In this document: positions 26,201 through 31,690 of the stretch, piece by piece | Layout: each line of letters begins with the position of its first letter | Position numbering within the stretch: position 1 is the stretch's first letter | Source of the DNA: Tubiluchus corallicola | Lineage: Eukaryota; Priapulida; Priapulimorpha; Priapulimorphida; Tubiluchidae | Direction: 5' to 3' | DNA: 64,000 nt | NCBI GenBank assembly: GCA_030141605.1 | Contig: JAQGDQ010000001.1 | Span: 870,001-934,000 of the forward strand | The notes under the pieces: generated by a model | The model's input: the letters and a program-made list of their open reading frames with translations, nothing else | Databases searched by the model: none | Told to the model about the DNA's origin: nothing | Position numbers and translations under genes: made by a program

Positions 26201-29200
26201 ATCCCTTCTAAAGAGATAAACGGCTATTTAATGGATGGTTCTATCCAATTGTCGGCTAAGAACTTGAAATTGCAATACCGTTAAGCTTGTTACTGGACAC
26301 ATATATGCGTATGGAACAGCTTTTAAGCATTCTTGGGAAGAGCTGTTGCTATTCTCACAGAATATCGTTACCCATAAGAAAATCAAGCTGGAGAATGGGA
26401 AATAAATTGACCTGACCCTGTAGCTTATATGCTAACAAATTTGAGTTAGATGTTGTTAAATTGGCAAACTGCCTTGTCAAATGAAGGGAAATAAAGTTAA
26501 ACGAAATCAAAGGATACCTAAAAAACCTAAAATCTTTGCTTCGTCCTTGCCAATTAAAACGAACTTTCTCTAAAAAACGATATTGGTACATATCTGTTAT
26601 TCGATTATCTTGCAGCGAATCATCAAGCCACGAGCTTGGTTTTTATACTGACTTGAAAGTTCGATTTTTAATTCAATAGTTTCAAGCAACGTCAAAAATT
26701 TTACTGCTATAATGAAGTAGTAGTATAATGAATGTACTGCGATTACTTTGTGATTTTTGTATAATGTTTTGTATTTTTGAGCAGCGTAAACTGCGTTTGT
26801 GTATATTATGGTAGGGTTATTTTTTGTCATTGTCATTCTAACAGTTCTTTATTTTGTGTATACAATCCTACCACGAATCTATTTGTAATGCATTAGTCTA
26901 TTGGTTTAAAAATAAAGTAATTACATACATAAAACAAAATACAACTGTGTCTGTAACATGAGCGAAGTGATACAATGATGTAATTCATTTCTTATTCTTT
27001 ACTTAATGCCTATATAGGCCTATTAATTTTTGTCATTACTAAACCGTAAAGCAGTTACAGAGTTGGCGAAGCTGGTTTGTCGTGGAGAAACCTTGTTCTA
27101 ATCACAAATGTGAGACACTATTGTGATTAGATTCTTGGACAAGGTTTCCTTACAACAAACCATTTTCATCAATATTAAGATCATGTTATGGGAACTTATA
27201 TGTCTGCTGTTTCGGAAAAGCTTTGTTCGCGTTAGTTGTACGTTTTATTTCTGTGAGCACTTGCGGTATTTGCGAAAAAATATAACAGTAGATTTTTACA
27301 CATTTAAAGAACATAAAGGGCAGATCTATCCTAGTTTACAGACACGTAATTTTTTTTTATTTCAGGATCATAAATCACAAACGATCATTAGTGCAATGTA
27401 CTAATGATCGAATAATCATTTCAAATGTTTGCGTTATTGGATTGTTACATCAAAATCTTGATGTTGTTCTTGTTGTTGAGGATGACATTTTTGAAAAAAA
27501 ACGACAAAAATTTGTAATGGATCGTCGTGGAAAATTCACACAAATATACTAGAATAAATTCCCTATTGACTGATGGAGTGGGATTTTCGATAGTAACAAT
27601 GACGCCATTTTATAGAAAAAAGCCTAAGAATCTGCCAGTTCGCAAAAGAATTTCTTGAAATTTTGCAGAAATATACTAGAACAATTTCCGCGTCGACTAA
27701 CTGAGTCGGGTTTTTGTCTGGCTCAACAACAAAAGTGGTGAGTATAAATCCACCCAATGAAATAACAAAGAAAACGAATAGTACAAATTCAACCAACGAT
27801 ATGTTGCGAAACCGACTGGATCCGTTACAAATCACAAACACTACAATTCTGTCTCGCTCGCTTTCAATTCAAGATGGCAGCAAGAACGACATTTTCCGTA
27901 AAAACGTAAGGCTCCACCTGCTGGCAACGGATCATCAATCAACTTTACAGGAATACGCAAGGAGGGATTTTGCATCGATTAACGGAGTTGGTTTTTAAAT
28001 ATATTCGAAAAAAGCCTAAGATGCCGCCAGTTCGCAATGATTTTCATGAAACTTTGTACGAATGTGCTAGAACGAACCCTACATCGATTGACGGGGATCT
28101 GTGCTTTGATCCGTCTTCTTGGATTCAAAGTGGACGCGAAAATATTATTTTCGATAAAAGCCTATGGTTGCGTCAATTCGCAGCGGATCAACAAGAAACT
28201 TTACAGAAATACATTACAACGAATTTTGCATCGATTGATTGAGTCAGATTTTCAATTCGTCGTTTTAAATTTTAGATGGCCACATTGACGTCCTTTCTAA
28301 TCCACGATCTTGAGTTTTGCGAGTTCCTGGACCAATAGTTCGAGTCGAATTTGTTGAAACCAGAACTGATGTCAGGGCCATGATTCGGCCTTACACAAAT
28401 GATGTGGCGCTATTACTAACAAAAGTAAAATTTAAATAAAAGTTGACTATATGGGGTACGATTCGAATAGAAGGAAAAACAACATTTTAGTATAATGTTG
28501 ATTGACAATCATAACTGTTTACTAGAAATATCGCTATTATTCACGTTGAATGATTATTAAGAGATGCTACGCAGAAAATCGAAAAAATAAAACTTACTTC
28601 TGACCCGCTTTTTCATTTCTCTTAGAATATCTTTATGTCGATGTCTTTCTATATCAGTAATTTGTTCGTGTCCAGGCTCGAAGCTATGATAAAATCCAAT
28701 GTCCTTTCCATTATTTTCCAATTCCACCTTGATCGTTTCCGCTGTAATCTGCCAGTGCACTTCAGTGGATACAATGAAACCCACTCTCTGCCAACTCCAG
28801 TGATCCAAGACGGCTACAATCATTGGCGACACCATGCTAAAAGGTCCAACAGTTCTTGCTAAAGTAGGGTAGTCGTCTTTGTTGCTAAGATGATCGGACG
28901 TGCAGCCCCAAGAGACCATGGGCAAGTTCCAATACCCTGCTAACAAACCGCCAGGTTCGCAGACTTCATCACACCCGGGACCAATGAAGGCGTGGATGCG
29001 ATTTTCACCAGTTCTTGTCCAAAAGTTCACAATTTCTGCTAACCCGTCCGTTTTATGGCAAACAGTATCGCTCCATGTGAAGCGAATGATATGATCTGGA
29101 ATGATAGAAGCATTTGCGTTGATTTCTTCTACCGCAATGGTTGCTGCGCTAGCTATTGTTTTACCCAGTGGGCGACCTCCCGTCCAAGGCACAAGCAACG

Positions 29201-29273
29201 CCAAATTTATGAACTTTTCACCAACGGCTTCGTGCGGTGTAAGAAACGCAACTAACAAAAATAATGCGTACAT
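255..29273 (-). CDS. Receptor guanylate cyclase (natriuretic-peptide-receptor-like), 5' part, 11 exons
   Basis: Single-pass membrane receptor expected to bind an extracellular ligand and make cGMP. Exons in transcript order: 29273-28598, 11441-11331, 11049-10859, 6835-6685, 4738-4596, 4231-4147, 2831-2753, 2625-2538, 2093-1971, 1296-1219, 356-255. They total 1827 nt (609 codons) with no stop, and every junction phase fits. Residues 1-17 look like a signal peptide; about 20-450 is the ANF-receptor ligand-binding domain; about 455-477 is a hydrophobic helix; about 495-609 is the start of the kinase-homology domain, with IALKK (beta-3 lysine kept), MNHENI and YCSKGSLQ. The start ATG has an in-frame TAA six bases upstream. 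The presence of a kinase-homology domain argues against the clearance receptor NPR-C. The remaining kinase-homology part, dimerisation helix and cyclase domain should lie left of position 1. Introns are large; intron 1 is about 17 kb. Confidence 0.93.
1219..1296 (-). CDS. Receptor guanylate cyclase exon 10 (beta-3 lysine), GC donor
   Basis: The acceptor is TTTTATAG. It encodes 26 codons including [20 protein letters not shown] and ending KEMSE. The donor is GAG|GCAAGT, the accepted non-canonical GC 5' splice site with otherwise perfect consensus. The next exon resumes in phase 0 with MRQMNHENI. Confidence 0.9.
1971..2093 (-). CDS. Receptor guanylate cyclase exon 9 (kinase-homology N-lobe)
   Basis: The acceptor is AATTTCACAG and the donor TACAGG|GTAACC. 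It has 41 codons in phase 0 at both ends. The coded segment has a serine/glycine-rich part ([15 protein letters not shown]) and ends in [12 protein letters not shown], running directly into GRQIALKK of the next exon. Confidence 0.88.
2538..2625 (-). CDS. Receptor guanylate cyclase exon 8 (juxtamembrane cytoplasmic)
   Basis: The acceptor is TATGTTTTAG and the donor AAAAGT|GTAAGT, phase 0. It encodes [20 protein letters not shown] followed by ITFTSSSKS, the usual W+I.++#I segment that links the membrane helix to the kinase-homology domain. Confidence 0.92.
2753..2831 (-). CDS. Receptor guanylate cyclase exon 7 (transmembrane helix)
   Basis: The acceptor is TTTTGTATTCAG and the donor TACAG|GTGCGC, phase 2. 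It encodes a short polar start, then about 22 hydrophobic residues beginning [13 protein letters not shown] and ending SFFCYR. A basic stop-transfer sequence continues in the next exon. Confidence 0.92.
3009..3830. repeat. Fold-back minisatellite: two inverted arms of a degenerate ~17-bp unit
   Basis: The left arm (about 3009-3260) is a run of some 14-15 degenerate copies of ACATTTGGACACATAGG. The right arm (about 3540-3830) is a similar run of the reverse complement (CCTATGTGTCCAAATGT). The spacer of about 280 bp is not repetitive. The whole lies in the intron between exons 7 and 6 of the guanylate cyclase gene. The open reading frame on the minus strand here simply translates the repeat (YVSKCP, YVPKLP) and is not a gene. 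Confidence 0.85.
4147..4231 (-). CDS. Receptor guanylate cyclase exon 6 (juxtamembrane, cysteine pair)
   Basis: The acceptor is AAATTTAG and the donor GCAG|GTAAAA. The exon encodes [20 protein letters not shown] then NELCAEPA. It matches the family's WPGG..PP.D.P.CG.....C signature just outside the membrane. It leaves in phase 1; the last G pairs with AC of the next exon to give Asp. Confidence 0.93.
4441..4515. repeat. (CAAA)n-like simple repeat
   Basis: Low-complexity CAAA/CAGA run in the intron between exons 6 and 5. No other content is seen. Confidence 0.75.
4596..4738 (-). CDS. Receptor guanylate cyclase exon 5
   Basis: The acceptor is CTGTTCACAG and the donor TTTGTG|GTATTT. The exon encodes [20 protein letters not shown] and a tail with [11 protein letters not shown]. 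It corresponds to the G.v.ID..GdR..Dy.l.d segment of receptor cyclases. It enters in phase 1 and leaves in phase 0. Confidence 0.9.
5146..5385. repeat. Degenerate 15-bp minisatellite (GATATTTGGGCCCCG-like)
   Basis: About 15-16 imperfect tandem copies of a 15-bp unit around ATTTGGGCC in the intron between exons 5 and 4. Because 15 is divisible by three, the minus strand gives an artificial pentapeptide repeat ([15 protein letters not shown]). The ATTTGG core resembles that of the fold-back repeat 2 kb away. Confidence 0.85.
5386..6684 (-). other. Rest of intron 4
   Basis: AT-rich intron sequence of the guanylate cyclase gene after the 15-bp minisatellite. I see no gene or repeat in it. Confidence 0.5.
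6685..6835 (-). CDS. Receptor guanylate cyclase exon 4
   Basis: The acceptor is TATCTGAAG and the donor TACG|GTAAGT. The exon encodes [20 protein letters not shown], then [10 protein letters not shown] (with potential N-glycosylation sequons) and MFGRQFYG. This matches the family pattern of HDA..LYALALNE followed by a G.....F.G motif. It enters in phase 0 and leaves in phase 1. Confidence 0.92.
7690..8115 (+). mobile_element. LINE reverse-transcriptase relic
   Basis: Broken reading frames on the plus strand carry reverse-transcriptase blocks: [13 protein letters not shown] near 7715, then [14 protein letters not shown] and [11 protein letters not shown] at about 7890-7990. The YADD motif is the RT active site. 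Frameshifts separate the blocks, so this is a dead non-LTR retrotransposon fragment in intron 3 of the guanylate cyclase gene, inserted antisense to it. The clade is not resolved. Confidence 0.8.
9113..9334 (+). repeat. Interspersed repeat, copy 1
   Basis: About 220 bp beginning AGCAAGACCGGACCCAAT and including AGTTCTTCGCTGTTACATGC. A second, diverged copy in the same orientation lies at 36643-36845. No coding capacity is evident; it could be a MITE or SINE family. Confidence 0.8.
9335..10858 (-). other. Rest of intron 3
   Basis: AT-rich intron of the guanylate cyclase gene. A TCATT-rich low-complexity run lies at about 10720-10795. Small open frames at 9771-10654 show no family motif. Confidence 0.5.
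10859..11049 (-). CDS. Receptor guanylate cyclase exon 3
   Basis: The acceptor is TTATTTCAG and the donor CAGCAA|GTAAGC. The exon encodes [20 protein letters not shown], then a stretch with LLNIHVSAP and [11 protein letters not shown], typical of the membrane-proximal lobe of the ligand-binding domain. It enters in phase 1 and leaves in phase 0. A (GA)n tract lies in the intron just upstream. Confidence 0.92.
11122..11218. repeat. (GA)n microsatellite
   Basis: An almost pure GA tract of about 95 bp, preceded by GATAGA variants, in the 281-bp intron between exons 3 and 2. It produces meaningless Arg/Glu and Ser/Leu reading frames. Its position only 70 bp upstream of the exon 3 acceptor may make it a variable polypyrimidine/purine tract near a splice site. 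Confidence 0.95.
11331..11441 (-). CDS. Receptor guanylate cyclase exon 2
   Basis: The acceptor is TTTTTTCTCAG and the donor CATT|GTAAGT. The exon encodes [20 protein letters not shown] and then [12 protein letters not shown], the conserved core that follows lobe 1 in natriuretic peptide receptors. It enters and leaves in phase 1. Confidence 0.92.
11930..13780 (-). mobile_element. Degraded LINE, RT domain and C-terminal tail
   Basis: Read on the minus strand, fragments fall in the order expected for a LINE ORF2. A connecting region (about 13580-13760) is followed by RT blocks such as [10 protein letters not shown] and [13 protein letters not shown] (about 13150-12880), and then by a C-terminal piece, [15 protein letters not shown], near 12000-12060. 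Stops and frameshifts interrupt all of it. It lies inside intron 1 of the guanylate cyclase gene in the same orientation as that gene. Confidence 0.75.
13781..16303. other. Intron 1 segment without recognisable features
   Basis: AT-rich intron sequence left of the LTR element. I found no coding motif. A short duplicated phrase GGGGTATTATTRTYRTA occurs near 15240-15285, and ATTTTCATTA repeats near 14870-14890. Confidence 0.5.
16304..17403 (+). repeat. 5' long terminal repeat
   Basis: It begins TGTGACAAACC and probably ends GTGTTACA, giving the usual TG...CA ends and a near inverted hexamer (TGTGAC / GTTACA). The copy at 21814-22912 differs at about four positions seen by eye: a G/A, a one-base A indel in a poly-A, a G/T and a T/C. 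The sequence shared with the 3' copy continues to 17461. The short reading frame inside at 16762-16992 recurs in the other LTR and is not a gene. Confidence 0.88.
17442..21401 (+). CDS. Gag-pol polyprotein of a Gmr1-like Ty3/gypsy element (gag N-terminus missing)
   Basis: A 1319-codon frame without stops. The first ATG is at 17469, but upstream capsid sequence is absent. Approximate residues: a CCHC zinc knuckle [14 protein letters not shown] (103-116); protease DTGSDDS (189); integrase zinc-binding His/Cys with SCPICQ (450-492); integrase core aspartates in QIDLIG and QSDQGTQF and the glutamate in CERFNG, with D-35-E spacing (525, 582, 617); a GPY module with WKGPYEI (758); reverse transcriptase with the YIDD active site (1053); RNase H with TTDAS and RTDAQS, ending CADALSRH. 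No env and no chromodomain are seen. The catalytic residues are intact, so pol could be functional, while gag looks truncated. Confidence 0.93.
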   Translation: MRLRVRKAGMQWLKAANAESKEQIGDFFFLEQALSKLPEDMVSYLRRLPHMSYLQIAEQADNYWSSFNDAAVLQKNESSKRTRGNAKNNDSDHESQGNARPKCYHCGKTGHVKLDCPVKKQESTQAFQNDSNKKQKPRGDFKKQCYSENESEGTITPNFTLSNTQDGALQENHEFEVMINSRIAVGLRDTGSDDSLIRPEFVKNEQYLGETVGIRCCHGDLRRIPLARVPVCSHKLNGWLLVAVIKGLPCDFCLGNNYLTSIQPFDYVKSTSQPAQVAPEKHHMNVNSMDETCHVPSFVKFGKDVQKPSSNALTDYKGRALNNSFQRNQKEKSLVMTRAQTVELKKQLSKETGSEKSKTEFSSEIKQYASPEENYMFAIVSRHQLIEEQQNDVTIKNLFDHVVSEDTAVQDGKGYFLKQGILYRANKRKMGKTVDQLLVVPQCRRQQVLQLAHDSKAGAHLGVKKTRDRILFEYTWPGIHTVIKKYIQSCPICQKTARVMKGDRAKLKPLPVVEKAFQSLQIDLIGPLARTKSGNKWALVIVDQGTRYPDAFPIKNTESETIAKCLLQFISRHGCPESIQSDQGTQFCSNLIRQLEQAFHIKGITSTPYNPQSQGLCERFNGSLKRSIKKLTLSDKTMEWDDLIPFVLFAYREVPQESLRYSPFELVYGHQVTGPMALLRKRWGCDQPTSPQDIDDYVANIIDKLETVTQEAHEALRKAKIGQKDWYDQKARYRNLEVGQKVLVLLPTSRKKMERTWKGPYEIADKISEHVYSVIIGGKSRQVKQFHINLLKAWIPREERKALYTQTIPTLDVFTGQDELELDPEHESVSPMQRSQMEDHCFAPTSITPAQTVEDVVIPDYLTDKQKNELRTTLEKFTPTFSDIPGRTNVVEHKIQLTTDNPVVQKPYRIPQAQKESVRQEIMDMERLGVIVKSDSPFSSPAVIVIKRDQSIRFCIDFRKINSITVFDPYPIPRMDETVDQLHGAMFITCLDMTKYYWQVNLEENSRPITAFVTEFGKHEFQVMPFGLCNSAATAQCLVDRVLEPVIGFASGYIDDVIIFSRSWQDHLYHIELVLTCLSNAGLTIKPLKCNFALQETHFLGYVVGRNLLKPQPEKILAIQNYKRPETKKQVRSFLGFVGFYRRFIPNFSAIATPLHTLTEKDKPNIVLWNAECEQSFTTLKDALNSNTVLHAPDFDKTFFLTTDASATGIGGQLTQMSDDRQEVPITYLSRKLTKYECNYSTVEKELLAIIFSIEKSSYYLVGRQFVIRTDAQSLAYLKQMKNANRRIARWNLLLQEYTFTVVHIKGKTNYCADALSRH
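21402..21813 (+). other. 3' untranslated part of the LTR element, with polypurine tract
   Basis: Noncoding stretch between the pol stop and the 3' LTR. GTGGGGGGATC immediately before TGTGACA is the likely plus-strand polypurine primer. No env-like frame is present. Confidence 0.75.
21814..22912 (+). repeat. 3' long terminal repeat
   Basis: It matches 16304-17403 almost base for base, starting TGTGACAAACC after the polypurine tract and probably ending GTGTTACA. The identity continues to 22970 (ending GAGTACGTAA), after which the two copies diverge. Confidence 0.88.
22971..23341. other. Right flank of the LTR element
   Basis: It begins CCTATAGACATGGCG. If the sequence after the LTR is element leader, the ATG at 22980 could be a remnant gag start, but the frame stops within 30 codons. 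Otherwise this is host intron. Confidence 0.4.
23342..23536. repeat. Tandem duplication, 99-bp period
   Basis: Two adjacent copies, starting GATGAAAAGTAAAAACGTG and GATGGAAAGTAAAAACATG, each ending GTTGCCCTGA. Only a few mismatches separate them, so this is a recent local duplication in intron 1. Confidence 0.9.
24266..24385 (+). repeat. Inverted partner of 27716-27845
   Basis: The plus strand here (GTGATTTGTAACGGATCCAG, then AGTTGGTTGAATTTGT and ACTCACCACTTTT) matches the reverse complement of 27716-27845 over about 120 bp. The two copies are 3.4 kb apart in intron 1. Translated, the partner's minus strand is hydrophobic ([14 protein letters not shown]), but stops break the copy here. Confidence 0.8.
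24719..24780. repeat. (TG)n/(CG) microsatellite
   Basis: Alternating TG/CG purine-pyrimidine run of about 60 bp, a sequence type able to adopt Z-DNA. Confidence 0.9.
25450..26060 (-). mobile_element. LINE endonuclease-domain relic
   Basis: The minus strand has a frame with [26 protein letters not shown] and [12 protein letters not shown], then, after a frameshift near 25770, [18 protein letters not shown](F/L)NS..+.WDS is the apurinic-endonuclease motif of non-LTR retrotransposons. The element is truncated and mutated. It shares orientation with the guanylate cyclase gene. Confidence 0.75.
26061..27072. other. Intron 1 segment without recognisable features
   Basis: AT-rich; small frames at 26355-26836 show no family motif. 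It may hold further decayed LINE sequence upstream of the endonuclease relic. Confidence 0.4.
27073..27162. other. Long hairpin (about 35-bp arms, 13-nt loop), pre-miRNA-like
   Basis: The left arm starts TGGTTTGTCGTGGAGAAACC and ends CTAATCACAA at 27107. The right arm, 27121-27162, is its reverse complement with a few mismatches and a 5-nt bulge. The loop is 27108-27120. The size and imperfect pairing suit a microRNA precursor or a small MITE. It lies in intron 1 of the guanylate cyclase gene. No conserved miRNA seed is claimed. Confidence 0.7.
27490..28255 (+). repeat. Five degenerate copies of a ~100-bp unit
   Basis: Copies are near 27490-27590, 27612-27717, 27893-27997, 28004-28105 and 28148-28254. 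Shared words are AAAAAGCCTAAG, GCCAGTTCGCAA, TTTACAGAAATA and TTTTGCATCGATTGA. In the last three, one plus-strand frame gives related peptides ([42 protein letters not shown]). No start, splice or domain evidence supports a gene. They lie about 350 bp downstream of guanylate cyclase exon 1. Confidence 0.75.
27716..27845 (-). repeat. Inverted partner of 24266-24385
   Basis: This sequence is lodged between copies two and three of the ~100-bp repeat. Its reverse complement matches 24266-24385, including ACGGATCCAGTCGGT and ACTCACCACTTTT. Confidence 0.8.
28598..29273 (-). CDS. Receptor guanylate cyclase exon 1 (signal peptide and ligand-binding lobe 1)
   Basis: This exon codes 225 codons plus one base. 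It opens with a hydrophobic leader ([11 protein letters not shown]), followed by the ANF-receptor landmarks LALLVPW, a [12 protein letters not shown] segment with two cysteines, and WGCTSD. The donor reads AGAA|GTAAGT, phase 1. The single A completes an isoleucine codon with the TT that opens the exon at 11441, giving KKRVR-IILICAS, which matches the family without a gap, so no exon seems to be missing inside the 17-kb intron. Confidence 0.92.
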
Positions 29274-30819
29274 TTTTTAAAGGCTATTTCCTTACCACTA
29301 GTTATATTCTTTCCCTGCATTGTGCGCATAATTCCGGTACAATGAGATACTTAATGTCTGCCCTGACTTCTTTAGTTTCTAGTTTCACATTATGCGAGAG
29401 CTTATGATACGTGCACCTTATTGTGTTTTTAATTGCCGTTTGCTACAGCGACAGATAAAGCGAAAGAGTAATTTACAAGCAGAGTAAATAGAAATTTATT
29501 ATGGTTCACCGCATTTATTTGCGCACTGCACAGGTCTAGTGTCACAATAAATGACTATGCACCTAATAATCTGCGCTGCAAGGTGTGCACTGAGAAGTAG
29601 AGTAAGCCTTGGTCTCAAGCAAGCTGCGCACATCTCTGTATTCTCAAGCAGGGAAGAAAACGTAATACGATCATATTAGATTTGCTACTAAAGTTCTAAA
29701 TAGGCAAGAAAAGCTTACGTAGGTTTTTGTAGTATAGATATGTACAGGTCTTCTATTCCTAAGTGCCTGAAAATATGAGTAGCCTACTTACCATTTTAAG
29801 TGAGATGGGAAGAATTTGTTGTTAGGTTGTCAAGCCTAGCAAAGGGTTATTGGCTTTACTTAAGGAGGACACCTCTGTAAAATTGATAAAAAGCAATGAC
29901 AACTTTCATTCACGCAGATAAATCACGCAGATAACTTTCCATATTATGCCAACAATTCCCATATTATGGTCAAGGCAGGTATGCCTGCAAGCTAAAACAA
30001 ATCTAAATGCACATAAACAAAGTGCGCGTAAGGCATTTTAGTCACAATTCAGGTAGAGTACGTGGGACCAACAGCTACTTACACACAAGCTAAGTTCATT
30101 CGAGGATATAGGAGCAATTTAAAGTCGATTTAGATCGATCATTACTTAAGATTAACTTAATTTAATAGCGCAAAAGTTACATTTTTATTACAAACCAAGA
30201 CTAAACATCATAAGTAGTAAGAATTGTGAAACACGTGTTGTCGAAATATGTCCACAAAGTTTTGAATTTACTAGAGCTGATTAATTATTCATAATCTCAA
30301 ACAAAGTTGTACGAAGGAAAAGAAATGAGACAAAAAATTAGAACAAAGTTTGGATATGAGGCGGATACCTTTCGCTTACCTTTTTCACGGTTCGTTCACG
30401 GTAGTGATCTTGTATTTTGACTTTGTATTTCTCACATGCGGTCTATTGTAACATTCCACACACACACTCATTAATGGACGATATTAACTGTAACTATGAA
30501 GCCTACTGAAAGTTATAACCCATGGAAATTTGGAACAGTAGAATAGAATAATGTGAACCTCGTGCATATTGCAATAAATGTACTATTTTGGTGGATGTGG
30601 TGGTCCATTATATGAAACTCTGAACCTCAATGACAAAATTGTTATTTTGACGTAAAAAACACATGATCTGATAATTAATTTGCGTTGCACTAATACAATA
30701 TCATTTACGAATTGCTACACCTCGAGATATCCATTAAATGTGAAAACGAACAGCTGCCGTACACCGATTGGTTAAATGCGTGAACGCCTGGGAGAACTAA
30801 AGACTAATTTCAATTTTCA
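29274..30819. other. Upstream region of the guanylate cyclase gene
   Basis: About 1.5 kb upstream of the start codon. No clear TATA box, CpG cluster or coding motif was found. The promoter or a 5' noncoding exon may be here or further right. Confidence 0.4.
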
Positions 30820-31690
30820 ATTTTAATTTCAATTTTATTTATTTTTCAGACATAAAAGTCTCCACAAGTTAGTTGTACACACTAAAAAACAAAAGTACAC
30901 GAGGGTTAGTAAATAAAAATAATCAAGAAATAAAAAAAATATGTATGTAGATGCAGCATAACACATAGATCTAAGTATTAAGGTAAGTCTGCTGAGAATT
31001 CCTATACATATAATTATGTACATATAATAAGGAATTATAAAGCATATAATAAGTCTTTCCATCTAGTTTGAAGTTTGGAGGTGCGATATACGTCGGACAG
31101 CTTAAAGCTTCTCAGATAAGTGTTATTACATATTTCTAGGCGCGATTTTAAAGAGAATGAACTTTCCTTAGCAACTCATCAAAGTAAGGGATTGGTTGTT
31201 GTCGTTTCCCTTACACTGTAGTACAAAAGGTAGAAAAAACAATTTCCTTATACATTTGTTATATGTGACTTTGAATTTATTGAGAGCATATGCAAAGAAC
31301 TTTCTCCACAGAGCTGCCCCATGGACACATACTACCATTAGGGATATTGTTCATACTGCAAGGTTTAATAGTCAGCAATTTGGTTTTGTCAGAGTTAATG
31401 AAAATATCATAGTCGGAGGCAAAAGTCTGATAAATATCAATTAGACTTTGCATAGAACTAATTGTACTAGTCATTAGACAGACAGACAGACATCAGCATA
31501 CATAAGATGATTAAGAATATACCATTTATTCTACAGCCAATTGTACATTGTGCATTGTTCAGAGCTACAATAAGATCTTTAAAATAATAGTTTAAGAACC
31601 ATGATGATAAAATCCCGTCCTGTCGGATAATATTATGGACAGAAAAATTTGCAGACAAATGGTTACCTTAGTAGCAGTTACGCATTCACT
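30820..31690 (-). mobile_element. LINE reverse-transcriptase relic
   Basis: Minus-strand fragments: IIRQDGILSSWFLNYYFKDL, matching the RT VRQGGILSP..FN.Y..DL block (about 31560-31640), and MQSLIDIYQTFASDYDIFIN with SDKTKLLTIK (about 31360-31450), matching the segment after the YADD box. The active-site block itself is degraded. The AT-rich 3' tail extends to about 30820. Confidence 0.75.
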
